Under the pieces are notes generated by a model that did no database searches, had not been told where the DNA came from, and saw nothing but the letters and a program-made list of their open reading frames with translations. A DNA stretch of 64,000 nt, from positions 15,068,501 through 15,132,500 of the forward strand of contig NC_053190.1 of assembly GCF_905163445.1 (NCBI RefSeq), written 5' to 3'. This document shows positions 11,999-25,134 of the stretch, piece by piece. A program made the position numbers and the translations under genes. Positions within the stretch are counted from its first letter, which is position 1, and every line of letters starts with the position of its first letter. Source of the stretch: Pararge aegeria. Its lineage: Eukaryota; Arthropoda; Insecta; Lepidoptera; Nymphalidae.

Positions 11999-13524
11999 TA
12001 TTTTTTTGAAAAATAAACCATATTATTTTGAGGTTTTTTGAATTTATTAAGTAACAATTTGCTATTAAACCAATTTCAATACATACCTCATATTACTAGT
12101 ATGCTATAAAAAATCAGAAACTATTTTGAGCAAAATTGACCTGCATATACCTATGACAAAAACAACTGTAAGTATAATACCAAATTAGTTACTGTGTTGA
12201 ATAAAACTACATAAGTTTTGTAATAAAATTCACTGAGAACTGAAATTACAGAACACACGAATACGCAACGGGATATTTGTGTTTGTAATATTGTTTTCGT
12301 AATTAATTTCACTTCGTTAGCCTTTCATTGAGAACAACATTTACAACTTGGGCCAAGGCATAAGAGAAAATATACTAATATTTATTTTAATGTTGTTACT
12401 GCTCTTGATATTGATGAATAAAGAGAAAAATATAATTTGCATTCTTCCCATTTAAATACAATATTATTTCTATATTTAATTGATATTTAAAGCCCACAAT
12501 AACAGTCTTTGAATATACCACTTTGTTAGCTATCTAATATTTTTCCATCAAGAATTATCTGGAGGAGATCAAGACCGCCTTAACGCTTTTGTTTGAAATT
12601 TTTATGTTCGTTGTTGTTATTTCATATTTTGTTATATATGTGATTTGTGCAATAAAGACTTCATCTATATTTCTAATATTCTCATCTAAGTTAGCTAATA
12701 TTATAAAATGTTAACTGACTTACTAAATTATTAATTTGATTAGGCAAGTTTCTGTACATAATACTGTCATTTTTAAGGTTTCTATTGATTTATTATCAAA
12801 AAAGGACTTTATACTTCAAAAAAATTTACAACGGGAATAAACTAAATCAGTGATAATAATACATATTTATTTTGTGTCTCAACATCTTATAACTTGTACC
12901 ATATCAACTAGTAGCTTTTTGTAGCTTTCGAAGCACGTGCCTCCGTTCGTTTCTACCACCTCTTTGTTCCGTACAAGAACCTAATTAGGATTGTCTGAAA
13001 TATTTTGACAACGGCCATTTATAATAATATTACACCTTTATCAAACGCCTTCAAAGGCTTTTGCTTCTAAGTCAATCCACTTGATATATTGTTATGACTC
13101 ATTCTTCGGTGCCGCTTTATTATATAAATACGGAAGAGTGTTGAAGCGATGTTCATTGTCGTATTTGGATATAACATTGCTTTATTGTTGGAAACTTTTC
13201 TTCAAAATTCTCATGTACATCTATTTTCTCAAAAGTAGAATTAAGGCAAATTTTTGATTTATTATTTAAACTATAACTTGAAATTTCATTTATAAAACTT
13301 GTTACTTAAATACGAAATAATTTTGAAGATTGCATGAGTATATTTCATTAGGCATCACCCTGTAAAATATTAAATCAAAAGAAGCATATTTATTTTCCGT
13401 ACAAACGAATTCAAATCATTCGTGTGTACTTATGACAACCCTATTGAAGATAAAAGACCGACACGTGCATAGTACCTAAACTACGCGATGCGTACTTGAA
13501 AAGTGACAGGAGCCACATGATACA

Positions 13525-13605
13525 GTACCTTTGAAATGTCAAGTCTTTCTGTTAGTGCTAGTGTACCACCAGTAATTAGGTACACCACGTACCACCAGTG
13601 AGAGT
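13525..13605 (-). mobile_element. LINE 3' relic with a small duplication
   Basis: CTTTGAAATGTCAAGTCTTTCTG matches the reversed LINE terminus. GTACCACCAGT occurs twice (about 13562 and 13589), a local duplication. Confidence 0.45.
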
Positions 13606-15094
13606 TGTCAACTTCCACGCCTGGCAGATTAAGTAAGTCGGCAATGTCCGGTTATTATCTTTAAAATATTAAATAGCTAGTTCCTCGGCACTTTCCGCGT
13701 AAAACTTCTACAGCTTCTTATAAGTAAATTTTTCACATACAAGTTTCAATCCGATAATGTCAAACCCGCGCTATTATATGGTATACCTTGTTGGCTTGGT
13801 TGCTAATAGTAGTATTTTATTTAATATCCTTTTCTCCAAAATTGGGCTATCGACTGGAAAACTTTTTTTTCAATCCGTTTGTTGCATATTATGTTAGCTT
13901 GGCTCAAGAAAAAAAACAGACTCCTAAGCTTTACTTTAATATTAGGGAAATAATTATTCTAAACCTGTCTTACTTTGATACTTTATCCTTAACGAGTTAC
14001 GGAGGTTAAATAGCAAACTGTCGGCGTAAAAGTTTTAAGGGTGGTGAGTTGTGAACAAATTAAAGTAAGTTAAACATAATAATAATAATTATTGTATTAA
14101 ATTTATTGACCACATCTTTTAAAGCAATATACAAATATGTACAAAAATAACAGAAAGAGAAAAAAATAATAAGTAATAAAAATGTACGTTGCGTTCGTGT
14201 GCTCAACGCGTAATATCCTCAGTTCTGTGTTGCAGCACTATCGCAGTAGTAGCCAAAGAATACTTACTGCAACGCTGATTTCCCGTAGGCACCCAAACCT
14301 AAGAACATGCTAAAACAAATAATACGAAATATTTCATACTTTAAATGATTTCCCAGTTGGATGACTGATCGGTGTCAAGCTCATAACCCACCATTAATAT
14401 AGAATAAATTTCACTGCACCTTTGGTTATCGTTAAGTTTTCGTCTTTCACACGTTTTCTTCACTTTGTCTTTCTGAACAAAGCGCGTAATTTCCTAAAAC
14501 ATTTTGATTATTTAATCTGTAGACGGTGGGCATTGTTGATGACACAATGCATTCTCATAATCTTTGTGATATGGTATAATTTGATGTAACATACACTTTG
14601 TGAGATTAACGACCAATCTAAGATCGTTGACTTTACTTTCCACTAAATAAGAAGGGTTTTGCATTACATCCGAACCGATTCCGAGATAATACTCTTCTAG
14701 ATATTTCTTCGAAAGTTATGTACACGCTAACTTTTTATGTTTGTCGTACAAAAGACCCAATCTATCTATCCAATGTGTTACCGAAATCCATTAGCAAAAA
14801 TCTAACAAAAAATAAATAAATATATTAGTTTGGTGTATAAGAAGCATCCATTATCGTGTGTAAGCGGTGCCGGCTATATCAATTTAATCCATTACGATTT
14901 TTAGATTTTTTTTTAATTTACCAAACATTACATAGATAGCATAACCTTGTTTTTCACTTCATCATAGGTAATTAATATTTGTCGTTTTTCATGCAGCATT
15001 TAAACAATACATTGACTTTATTTTATCATAAAAAGCAATGTAGGCCGTTATAGATAAACAAATTTAAGCGCAATAGCCTAAAAAGCTATTGATT

Positions 15095-15170
15095 CATGAT
15101 CATCTTCATCAACCCATCTCTAGAGGCCCATTATAGGGCACGGGTCTCCTCTCAGATAAAGAAGAAATTA
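15095..15170 (-). mobile_element. SINE-B 3' relic
   Basis: CATCTTCATCAACCCATCTC and TTATAGGGCACGGGTCTCCTC match the reverse complement of the SINE-B end. Confidence 0.5.
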
Positions 15171-18100
15171 GGCCGTTTTAGATAACCATTAAAGTTAGTG
15201 ATATTAAATTGCTTTAATTGAAAACGCACATTTCTCCGAAATATTATAGGTGCGTGTCGGGGTGCAAACTGGGTCCGATCGGAGGACAGTGATCTATCAT
15301 CGATAGTGCTTCACCCAAACATATTTTTTCTTCTAGATTCTAAGGAACGAACACTATGCAATTTATTGTAGTTATTAGTGCTAATAACAAAAACTAAAGA
15401 GCTTTTGCAAACATAAAACGTTACAAAGCTTCCGAGGAATAACGGGAGCTAATTAAGCGTTTTATTACACATAAATACATGGTATTGGAACTTAAAGATT
15501 TGAATAAGTATAGAATGTAGATCGATGATAGATGGCGTAATTTATAGTGATAAAGTTTAAACATTTTATGGGCTTATATAACAGCAAAAGTAAACTACCT
15601 ATTCTTCTTGATAAAATCTGAATTAATCTTGACATAAAAAACTAGCATTCACCAATAACTGAAATTAAGCAAATTATTCAAAAAATAAAAAGAAAATTTA
15701 TAATGTCCATATCATAATATTTAAAAAATATTGAAATTTTGCGAACTTATTATTGATACAGAAAAGTTTAAATAATACGTATTATATTTGGGTGTTCTTG
15801 TTTTCAAAACACAGGTTTTACGCAACTTCCCAAAATAATGCGAAAACAATAAGTCCCCAAAAATTTTGTAAACGATACCCTTTTATAGAATTGGTGTACT
15901 TATAGCAAAAACAATTAAAAATACATTATGTACTATGTTGTGTTACAAAATGTGCACTGATACTACGTGTAGAATAAATTATTATTTCCACTTTAAAATT
16001 GTTATTAATCAAAATGAACACGGTAAAAGAATTATTTCGTATAGCTTCGTGCTTCATCAATTAAGCATATGTCAGTAATTACTGTACAGTATGGTTGTTT
16101 TTAATTATTAACCAATATGAAATCGTAATCAGAAAAGCTGGTATTGGAAATTAGTTTTTATATATCGCTCGGAGTAGATACAAAAGCTTCTTTCATATCA
16201 CCAACACTGACCTTATACCAAGTGCAAATTCTCAATTTCACCTAAGAATCACTTCTTTCCTGGCGATTAGGTGGTAATAAATTTAGAAGTGTGGTTCGAT
16301 TACTTCGTCGTCACTCTTCTCTTACATTTGCCTCTGCGGATACCCATGTCAGGGAATGGCATCCGAAGCCTTAACTTGATCTTTCCATCTCATAGGCGAT
16401 TTGTGTCGTGTGTTGTCTCTCGACTCTTCCTTGGACAACTCGATGTTCGGTGGACACATTATCACGTCAGATACTTGACCAATAGTTAGAATACAAGACC
16501 CTAATGTAATATCTGAAATTCAAGGTTTAAATTATTGTGTTTCTAGGTTTATATTTTGGTTTACTTTATATAATTCAATTTTAAGTTGACATTGTTATTT
16601 AATTTTACAGTTTTAATACCTGTATAAAATGGACAAATAATTTGATAATTAAGGTGTTATTATGATTTGCATGCCATATAATGGCAGATTGTAGCACGGA
16701 ATATGTTATGTTTTATTATAAAATCAAATTTGCTAACCTGCAATCACGCAAATAAAAATTAGAATTTGAGGATAAACGCTTAATAATGACAAGCTCTTAG
16801 TAGAAAAACCTCCATTAAAATTATTTGAGCAGTCCATTCAAGTAAGTCCATACCCTCAACCTGTAATAGCAAACTTGAATGAATTGCACTGGAATTATAT
16901 GTATTCTGTCTTCTGATGGCTACTTATGTCCAGATATGAGTATATATTAAGTAATATATTATTTGTGTTAATATATTTTTTATTCCTTCATGGCCACAAA
17001 TACTGAACCAATTATATAGAAATTTGGAATGGAGATAGCAAAAGCAGAAGTATAAATTAACATCCAGGCTTAGTTTCATTATTATTTCCTTAGTTTTAGT
17101 TTAGTTTTTTTATACTTTCAATTTCTCTCCGGACTCCAAAAGCAAAATAGGTAACGGGCAGAAGCTTGTAACACATGAAATTAGATAAGAAAACCATATT
17201 TGATGTTAATGATGATGAACATATTCGTCGTAATGGTATGAAAGTGACCTCAAGTCAAGCTTCAAGAGCAAAGGCCTTGCAAACAATACGAGGGTTAAAG
17301 AATATTATCACTCTAGAGAACCCCATTGTCTAAACACAAAAGTGAAAGTCAATTCATTCGTTATGTGATAATTGGTTTCTCCATTGCGTCACATGAGTTT
17401 TTCCACGGCCATAGTTCAACCTGTATGGAAAAATCGCTTTTTATTACCATATTGTCTTGTGATATGTCGGAAGTATTCATCGTGGTCGTTGTCCCAACTG
17501 ATGTACGTCACCACAGGACGTAGGTCTCCTGTTGAAATTTCTCCTGCCAACATGATACATATACTCGTTAGCTCGTTTATATATACGGCTCCCGTTGCGA
17601 GGGTCGCAATTCTATCACCTTGGGACCTGAATATCTACCGGTTGTCCGAGCTAAGATATTAGATATATCAACCTTGGCTTTGCTATTATAAAACTTCGTA
17701 TAAAACATACATTAATAGATGGATAAGTTATTGATAAAATATGATATAAATGTTTTGCACTTTTTGTTTCTAGAGCTTATGAAAAAATAATTATATAAAA
17801 TATATATATATATGCATTGAAAATATAAAATATATGCATTGAAAATGTAAGAGAAAATTCCTTTCCAATTGCGCATTCAATAATTCTTTACCCAATCTAA
17901 GTAGCAGGCGTTTCTCTAGCACTAAATATTAATGTAACCTAACAAAATATTCAAGCAGGGCAATAAACAACTTCTAATGAAATATTGTTGAGCGCCTCGA
18001 GCCTTATAAAGCAGTTCCACAATTATCGGATCCCTTCGTAAATTGTGTTAATGTGTGAACGTTACAAGCTATTTGTTGAGTTGGATTTTATTATTAACAG

Positions 18101-18274
18101 CACGCCTTACACAATATACACCACGTCTTAAATTGAGACCTTTTGTTTTAATAAAAAAATGTTTTTTTTAAATATTTTAATTAGTGTTTTGCCAATTCAG
18201 ACACGATTCTCTTGCCATCTATGCTGAAATTTTGTTATGAAATTTTATTAGTCAAGGCTGTCTAGTGTTCAACT
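15171..18274. other. Intron sequence, nothing coding recognised
   Basis: AT-rich. Two patches with more balanced composition (16270-16490 and 17340-17660) carry overlapping short ORFs, and the second includes a scrap resembling an RTE end (GATGTACGTCACCACAGGACG). I cannot assign either. Confidence 0.45.
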
Positions 18275-18415
18275 GACATGGTTGACACCATAATCATTAT
18301 CAACACATTACCAGCCCTCTACAGGAACCCAGGCCCTCTATAAGAACATTGTGGAAAACTGGCATGCGGGGTCACTCGTATTTTTTCCTCATCGTTAAAG
18401 CAAGTTTATTTTCAT
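18275..18415 (-). mobile_element. SINE-B relic
   Basis: CACATTACCAGCCCTCTACA and CTGGCATGCGGGGTCACTCG with TTTTTTCCTCATCGTTAAAGC are a degraded reverse copy. It abuts a minus-strand RTE 3' fragment at 18421. Confidence 0.5.
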
Positions 18416-18420
18416 CATCA

Positions 18421-18710
18421 TCATCATTTCAACTAATTGACGTCCACTGCTAGACATAGGTCTTTAGTAGGGAATTCCACAATCCACGGTCCTGGGCCGC
18501 ATGCCTCCAGCGGCTCCCAGCGACTCTCCTGGTTTCATCTATCCACCTCGTTGGGGGCCGACCTATACTACGTATGCCGGTGCGAGGTTGCCATTTCAAC
18601 ACCTTAAGACCCCAAAGTCCATCGGTTCGCCGAGCTATGTTCCCTGTCCATTGCTACTTCAGCTTCGACTGAGTTATTTCGGTAACTATAGTTCTACAAC
18701 GGATTTCCTC
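18421..18710 (-). pseudogene. RTE-type LINE 3' ORF fragment
   Basis: The reverse complement encodes pieces of the C-terminal reverse-transcriptase tail (RTDGLWGLKVLK, then the W-x-D block and CAGTGGACGTCAATTAG end). Frameshifts and stops show it is dead. ORFs on the + strand over it are shadows. Confidence 0.7.
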
Positions 18711-18939
18711 AAGTTTATTTTAATTTCTTAAATTAAAAAGCACATAAAATATGTGATGTAATAATTGCTATACATTATTTTTACCTGTTTCCAATGCTCA
18801 TGGTTACGCTTCACAGTAGCACGCTCCTTCAAGTGTTCAGTGCATAAAGGTTGTTTGTGTGTACAGGTTTCATTAACAATAAGAGTTAAACTAACTTTTA
18901 TTTTTTTAAAGTTTGCAATAGCGTTACGAATGCTAAAAC

Positions 18940-19082
18940 CTTTGCAATCTTTTACTAATTATGGGAACAAAGAATTATATGTTAAAGATGTAAAAATTAG
19001 GGGGACTAGAGTTCACGGATTATTGTCTATAAGATGGACCGATAAAGTAAGAATTGCAGTAGGTTTCGACTACAATAATTAA
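18940..19082 (+). pseudogene. Diverged LINE C-terminal fragment
   Basis: The open frame ends with a block around LLSIRWTDKVRIAVG, comparable to the GRP-x-x-RW-x-DDI-x-x-x-AG block of RTE-like reverse transcriptases. The upstream half of the 105-codon ORF has no resemblance to anything I know. Confidence 0.45.
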
Positions 19083-20558
19083 TAGTGCACTCGGAACGAA
19101 GCCGTTAGAAAGGAAAAGAGAATAAAGACGAAAAGTCAAGCGTGCCACAACACTGAAATGATGATCACTATAAAACTGCTTAAGTAGACTAATGATAGTA
19201 ATTTTATAGTCTTGTTGAATCTTTTAAGTTCTATCCAAAACTTAAACCTAGTTTAATGTAATATACCATATTGTAATGCGACCAATAGGCTGCTGTGAAG
19301 TTAGTGATATAAAACACGGCCAATCGAGACAGTAATTGTATCAAGCCGGGTGTTTTTATTTCGGCCTATACAAAGCATATGCAAAGTTCCACGCAAGATT
19401 TTATCTTACACAAAGTAACCATAAAATCTAAAGAAATGCCTGTCTTTATACTTTGCCGACGTATTAATTGTCTATTTTTGTTACTTTATGAACAATAGGT
19501 GATTACGCCTTTATAGAAAGCTAGTGGCTCGGAGGGAGGTCATTGTGTTTGGCCCTCGAGTTATCGATGAAATGATATCGATATCAATTAAATATCGATT
19601 CAGCGACTAACAAGGGGCCATCTGTTTTCGATTAATTAAGGTTGAATCAAAAGATTCGGTTAACTGTTGAGGTTGTCATGCATTTTATAATTGATTATGT
19701 ATCGACGCGTTTAGAGTATATTTTTTTCTTTACAATATTAATTGAACTTATGCCTGATTATAGGTCCAAAGATTCTTCGCTCCTAAATTATATATCAGCA
19801 GGCGAAGTTTTAATTTTAATTTACCAAAATAATTAGCATCAACTCAATTTAAAAGAATTTTTTAATTTTTTTTCTTTGTATAAGTAAAGTCTTTTTACGT
19901 GTTAGGCGAGAAAAAACATAAAACAGAATGTTTAATTTAAATTTTTATTAATAGACATTGAAATCGGTTAATAAACAGATAATAAACTACTTAATGTTAA
20001 ATATTTAATATTCACTCTAGGTTATTAATAATATATTCATGTTTATATTAGAGGATAAACCAAGCTATTCGTAACGAGATCTGCAATAAACAAACAAACA
20101 ATATAAATCATACGCTGATTAAAATCGGCTAGCGTGCACTAAATATTCATGCCTTTCCCGCATAATGCCGTCCAAATGAATAGTAAAAACTTGCACCGCT
20201 CCTGGGTGTGTTTGGCATAACGTCGGTCTGAAAGCTGGAGCCATAAACATAGGATGATGTGTTATTGTATTATGCTAATATTTGACTGGTTTATGGTTTT
20301 CTTGTAAGGACCTTATAGGCTTCTATGGTGTACTTAGATGGAATATTTTACGGATGTGGAATACTCGTCTGTCTCAACTGACCTCTTTAGGTCTGTGATG
20401 CAAATTCCCGACAAAAGGTTTCGGGTTGGATTCTTTATACGATTTAGACTAAATATAATACGCAATCTATTGCAGGTTTATATTTGTAACATTTGTTTTA
20501 GATGGTCTTGTTTGATAGAACGCAGAACTGAAATGAAGATAATAATTATTAATGATGA

Positions 20559-20732
20559 TTAATCTAAATTAAAGTAGATGATATATCCCGCAGGGTGGGG
20601 AAGATGAATGGAGAGTGAGTTCTTGATATACATGTCCATCTCAGGCTCCTGTGCATAGGCGTAGGATAAAGATAAAAAGCTTAGACACCACGATGCAAAT
20701 AATATCATAATAATCCGATTGAATGTTTTCAT
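20559..20732 (-). CDS. Possible small secreted peptide ORF (57 aa)
   Basis: The minus-strand ORF starts at the second Met (20732), giving a basic N-terminus, a hydrophobic stretch (RIIMILFASWCLSFLSLS) and a plausible signal-peptidase site after AYA, followed by a short acidic-to-neutral mature part with one Lys. It stops with TAA at 20559-20561. An upstream Met at 20747 would only add MELYK. No family is recognised, no splice donor or close AATAAA is visible, and a LINE-C fragment lies 45 bp upstream, so it may be a chance ORF. It would be nested antisense in the PRDM intron. Confidence 0.2.
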   Translation of the reverse strand: MKTFNRIIMILFASWCLSFLSLSYAYAQEPEMDMYIKNSLSIHLPHPAGYIIYFNLD

Positions 20733-20792
20733 CTTATATAATTCCATGGATAAAAAAATAACTATTTAGACTACTTGACTTTTTAGTAAGAA

Positions 20793-21010
20793 TTTTACTT
20801 CAGCTGATAAGCAGCATCGCTACGTTCCGGCCTGAAAGGTGTGGCTGCCGCTGTATTTTTTTTTTTTATGTTTATAGACGTGCGCTTGACTGCAATCACA
20901 CCTGATGGTAAGCGATGATGCAGCCTAAGGTGGAGCGCGCTTGCCTAGAAGATGCCTATTACACATAGAATTATAGGCACGTTAGGCTTAACACTTATGC
21001 TTTAGATTGA
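20793..21010 (+). mobile_element. LINE-C / LINE-E 3' pieces
   Basis: CAGCATCGCTACGTTCCGGCC and GAAAGGTGTGGCTGCC belong to LINE-C. TAGACGTGCGCTTGACTGCAATC through GCCTAGAAGATGCCTATT belongs to another 3' end (LINE-E), also found at 39180-39370. Confidence 0.55.
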
Positions 21011-21644
21011 GTGACACAAGGCGATACTACGTAAGACTTATTACTTGCTCTGCTAATTGTTGTTGTTTATTGGCAATGGTTTGCCCATACCATCATCCAT
21101 CCAGTTGGGCCATCTACTAGAATAAAAATATAAAAAATATAAACAGATTGCTCATGACACGTTGTATACCGTATGCGAACTACTTGTTGCTACAGTAGCA
21201 AATATCATTTCTTCTGTCTGGCAAAAGTTGAAGACAAAAATATATAGGTAAGTGATTCTGTGTAATAGTACTATCAACGACGGAATACTGATTTTACACA
21301 AAACATATATGAATGCTTCTTTTATTTTAATTTGTGTATCTGCATATCGCACTGATAAGCTTGTTTATGATAGCTTTTATCTGCAATCGAGAAACGTTCA
21401 TATTTGTATGGAAATTCTTTGATAACAGGTGACTTTGCTAAAAAGACTTTATACGTATACTGATAAGATTTAAGTGAAACTAATGCTGAATGAATGCTAC
21501 ATTAATTCAGTACTTTTTTCATTAACAGAGAAACGTGTTTATTTTTAGTGTAGTTAGGATACAAATTAGTTCTTAAGTCCTGACATTCATATATTGAAAA
21601 ACTGATATAAACAAAAACAGCTTTGGTGTATTTATTATTCAAAA

Positions 21645-21825
21645 ATCCTGGGCCGCTTGTTTCCAGATGCTTCCAGCGACTCGCTTGATGTCATCTTTCC
21701 ACCGTGTTGGTGGCCTACCTATACTGCGTTTACCGGTGCGGGTTCGCCATTCCAGCACCTTAGGACCCCAACGTCCATCGGTTCTTCGAGCTAGTTCTTC
21801 TACGGATCTCCTCATTTCTGAAATA
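21645..21825 (-). pseudogene. RTE-type LINE ORF C-terminal fragment
   Basis: The minus strand reads RRTDGRWGPKVLEWRTRTGK followed by RSIGRPPTRWKDDIKRVAGS, the conserved tail of RTE-clade endonuclease/reverse transcriptases. Both ends are truncated. It is the best preserved of the RTE fragments here, and a SINE-A abuts it. Confidence 0.8.
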
Positions 21826-21851
21826 ATGTCAATATAAGCAAGCAATAATAA

Positions 21852-22095
21852 ATATACTACGACAATACAAATATCGCCATCTAGCCCCAAAGTAAGCGTA
21901 GCTTGTGCTATGGGTACTAATATGACTGATGGTTTTTTTATGAATAATATACATAAATACTTATAATATACAAATAATTACCCAGACAGAAACATTCATG
22001 TTCAACACACAAACATTTTCCAGTTCTGGGAATCGAACATACGGCCATCGACTCAGAAAGCAGGGTCACTGCCCACTGCGCCAGTCGGCCGTCAA
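21852..22095 (-). mobile_element. SINE-A copy (tRNA-derived)
   Basis: On the minus strand the head reads GACGGCCGACTGGCGCAGTG (box A) with a box-B-like TGTTCGATTCCC. The tail contains CTTTGGGGCTAGATGG and ends near GTAGTATATTTATT. Full-length apart from substitutions. Ten copies of this family lie in the window; this one abuts an RTE ORF fragment. Confidence 0.8.
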
Positions 22096-22344
22096 ATATT
22101 AAAGTAATAACATTATGTATAAACCAATATGTGATTTAAATTTACGATTTATTAATGGAAACTCTTCAAATCGCTGTTTGTTTCAAAATTTATTAACATA
22201 AAGACAGATGTATCACAGGCTGCGGGGTCTGGACTAGTTAGTTACATGGAATTATGTTCCCGGTGTTATCGTGACGGCGGGCGTTGCAATAAAATATAAT
22301 TATTTACACGGAACCAATTGAAAGGTTGGCTGAAAGGCTCTGTG

Positions 22345-22785
22345 ATTTGTAATGCCGCTTGCAGATACAGTGAGTAAAGGCTAAGTGTAATGCAGTGACG
22401 AACGCGCTAGTAGTTCTATACGAGCTACCTAAGTCGCCCGTATTTTTAACCTGTGGATCTCGTTCCCTATCGAAAATGATCTCTTGATTGCGCACAATTT
22501 CTTTTTTTTTTCATTTTTACAGCAGTAGCTATACATATTTCCGTTACTTGTTGTGAATTGACGAGTATGTTACGATTAGAATTTAAATATAATTCTAGTA
22601 CATTTCTAGTAATTCTGAGGTACTTTCTCTGTAGTTTGTTATCGCGCTTGCAGATAATGTGATAAAAAGCTAAGTTTGATATAGAGGCGATTGTACTTGC
22701 TAGTTTTGTTTTAACTACCTAAGTCACGCGTGTTATTAATGTAGTCCTGATTATCTATGCAATTGAAATACTTATTGCGTACTTA
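22345..22785 (+). repeat. Diverged direct duplication, about 300 bp apart
   Basis: 22358-22480 and 22648-22770 share CGCTTGCAGATA, GCTAAGT, a CGCGCTAGTAG/TACTTGCTAG block and ACTACCTAAGTC(G/A)C(C/G)CG in the same order. The spacing of blocks is preserved, but identity is only moderate. No family is recognised. Confidence 0.5.
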
Positions 22786-23916
22786 ATTACGTGACTCCTT
22801 CAAACTAGATTTGAAACCATTTGGAAATCAAACCATCCTGACTTTTACTTGTTTGTTTGCGTATTGTTTTTATACTTCTTTCACGCAACAAAAATATAAA
22901 ATATAATGTCGTGATTTTTAGTATAAATATTGTGAAAGAGCTAGATTCTCATAACTTAATTTTATTAAGGCGAATTGAAAATCAAATCTGAGAAAAATGT
23001 TGTTGAATTTTTTTTTATGGTCAATATTTTTTTTTACATATTTAAAGAATGTTTAATAAGACATAATTTTAAAAAGAAAGGTTGCTGTGATAATAACACA
23101 ATAATGCCCTCACTAATTAACTTTGCTTTCTTCAAAAATGCTTTCTTCTTCCAATTTTCAAGTTACTTATGACAGAAAGAGAGAAATACAAGTGCTCGGT
23201 ATCATAAAATTGTACCGCGATTCCCAATTTCGCAAGCCGACTTCCATATAATTCTACCAGCGGCGTTTGCCGGTCGAGTCTGAACTAGCTTTATATTTCT
23301 CAGCTGATTACGCCGCGTCTCAAAAGGGTAATCTCGATAGTGTTTCAGCCCGCGTTAGAAAGTGTGTTTGGTTTGTGAACATAACTTATAGGTTCACCTA
23401 CCTGCTGGCGGTTGATTCATCTTGCTTGCAAGTGGGTGGTAATATTTATGGAAACACATGGACATCATCGGTGTCTGTATATACGCCAACATCATGGTAA
23501 TAAATGTTAAAAAACCTACCCTCAAGAGAGACACCTATACAACGAGTTTCATAAAAAACTGTTAAAAAAACTCAATCGAATGGATCATTAGCGAAATTGC
23601 ATTAAAACCATAAAAACAACCATCAGACCGGTGCAAATTGGTATGAAACCTTTGAAAAAAAGTATACCTGCTCTCATATTGCTCGCGATAAAATATCAAT
23701 GGGAATGAATTGACATGTGGTTTTTGGTCTTTTTTTAAGGATAAAAAAAACGATCGTCAATGCGCTATAATTTGACCATGTGAATGAGCCTTTTTTTTGT
23801 TTCCTCTTTTTTTTTTGGATAAGACAAGACACAAGGTGATAATTCATAATCAATTAAGAATTCTTTAAAGCTTAACTGTTAATTTTCCACTAGCATTGTG
23901 AGAATCCTATGAAATT

Positions 23917-24005
23917 TAGTGGCGTTCATAGAGGCCTGTGCATAACAGGGTATGCAGACGATATAAAATGAAGAAATTCTCCAGTACGAGTTACCCTCTA
24001 TGCTC
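23917..24005. mobile_element. Half-copy of the palindromic MITE
   Basis: TAGTGGCGTTCATAGAGG, then GGTATGCAGACGATATAAAATG and CTCCAGTACGAGTTA match one arm of the element at 59113-59290. The second arm is missing and no target duplication is evident, so this is a truncated or solo-arm copy. Confidence 0.55.
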
Positions 24006-24129
24006 CATTGTAACATTTAGGACTGTTAACTTTTACTTAGACTTTCTATGTGAGACTCTTATAAATTTATTGCAAAATTTGGAATGCGAATGTGTCTGTC
24101 CATTTATTTGGCAGGTTCGTTTACAGTGG

Positions 24130-24300
24130 TAATAGCCCAGTGGTCCTACCCACGACTCGACTCACTTTCGGGGAGTCGAGTTCTAATCGCAGCACACACC
24201 TCTAATTTATGTAATTAAAATATCACTTGCTTTAACGGTGAAGGAAAACATCTACAGTTCTATATAATGTTCTCAAATGTGTGCGGAGTCCACCAATCTA
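24130..24300 (+). mobile_element. SINE-B copy, 3' truncated
   Basis: AATAGCCCAGTGGTCC, GAGTTCTAATCGCAG and TTTAACGGTGAAGGAAAACA identify the family. It ends after GAGTCCACCAATCTA and is followed by a fragment of a SINE-D tail (GGCTACTTTTTATTCCAGG, about 24320-24360). Confidence 0.7.
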
Positions 24301-25104
24301 TCAAAAGCTAGATACATAGGCTACTTTTTATTCCAGGAAAATCCACCGTTCCCACGGTATTTGTAAAAACTGTAATATAATCGATAGATAGCTATAATAT
24401 TGTAGTATATTTGTAATAAAATTCGATCAGGCGTGCGTTATAGCTATTTTCTATTATATTATTATTTTACGATATTCACTTAATATTCTTCATGCAATCT
24501 TTTTACATACCCGCATGACGAAAAAAAAAAAAAAAACTCATAAACTCACTTCATATTACTGGTGTGGACACACTTAATAACACACAAGGAAGTGACGCTT
24601 CTAATTTTTATTGCCAAACTTAATTAATGATGTTATTTTGTTCATCGACCTGGGAGAGGAAAAAATCAGTAGGCACAATTTCATTAACTGCTATTTAATA
24701 TTATAATGTAACCGGTCATAATATTATATTGCTTTTCACTATTTTAATACCATATCGATATCATGGGAATAGAAATGCTATAGGAAGCGAACCGTGTCGA
24801 TCGCGTTACGATCACGAGGATATTGTGTGACAAAATACCTACTATGTAGCCCCGAGGTTTTGTTTTGTGGGAATAGAGTTTTGGAGGAACAGCCCCTGTA
24901 GGTGTTTTATAACTATTCTGGCAGTTCCTTACCAGTGTCACATGCAAAATTTGCAAGTATTCGTTATAGTAAAGAAATAACCGGTTAGTAACTTTCAAAA
25001 ATGTCATTTTAAAAGGTACTTGGACAGTAACAATATGATGCCATTAGATATTAGGTAAAAGTTAGTGTCTACTTTTATGAGATTTTGGCTTTATTTAAAG
25101 CTAG

Positions 25105-25134
25105 AAAGTTCATATATACTTATATATGAACTTT
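25105..25134. repeat. Perfect hairpin, 14-bp arms, 2-nt centre
   Basis: AAAGTTCATATATA and TATATATGAACTTT arms centred on CT. Confidence 0.65.

Larger units (their letters stand above)
7831..15090. other. Intron sequence, mostly unrecognised
   Basis: AT-rich DNA with SINE fragments (10505, 11320, 11838), a LINE relic (13525), a possible LINE terminus at about 12590-12660 (GTGCAATAAAG), and an RTE-end-like scrap at 9264-9290. A segment near 10070-10330 (AATCGGTTCATCCGTTCGGG) looks like an old interspersed repeat. ORFs up to 85 codons show no domain. Confidence 0.5.

Noticed and set aside
16271..16489. 72-codon plus ORF
   Set aside because: No domain and no codon bias; it may be an eroded LINE fragment but the match is too weak to claim.
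18501..18731. 76-codon plus-strand ORF rich in Pro
   Set aside because: It lies antisense over a recognisable RTE LINE fragment; the frame is a shadow.
23267..23500. 77-codon ORF in a GC-balanced patch
   Set aside because: No recognisable domain, no convincing acceptor/donor pair and no signal peptide; left as unassigned sequence.
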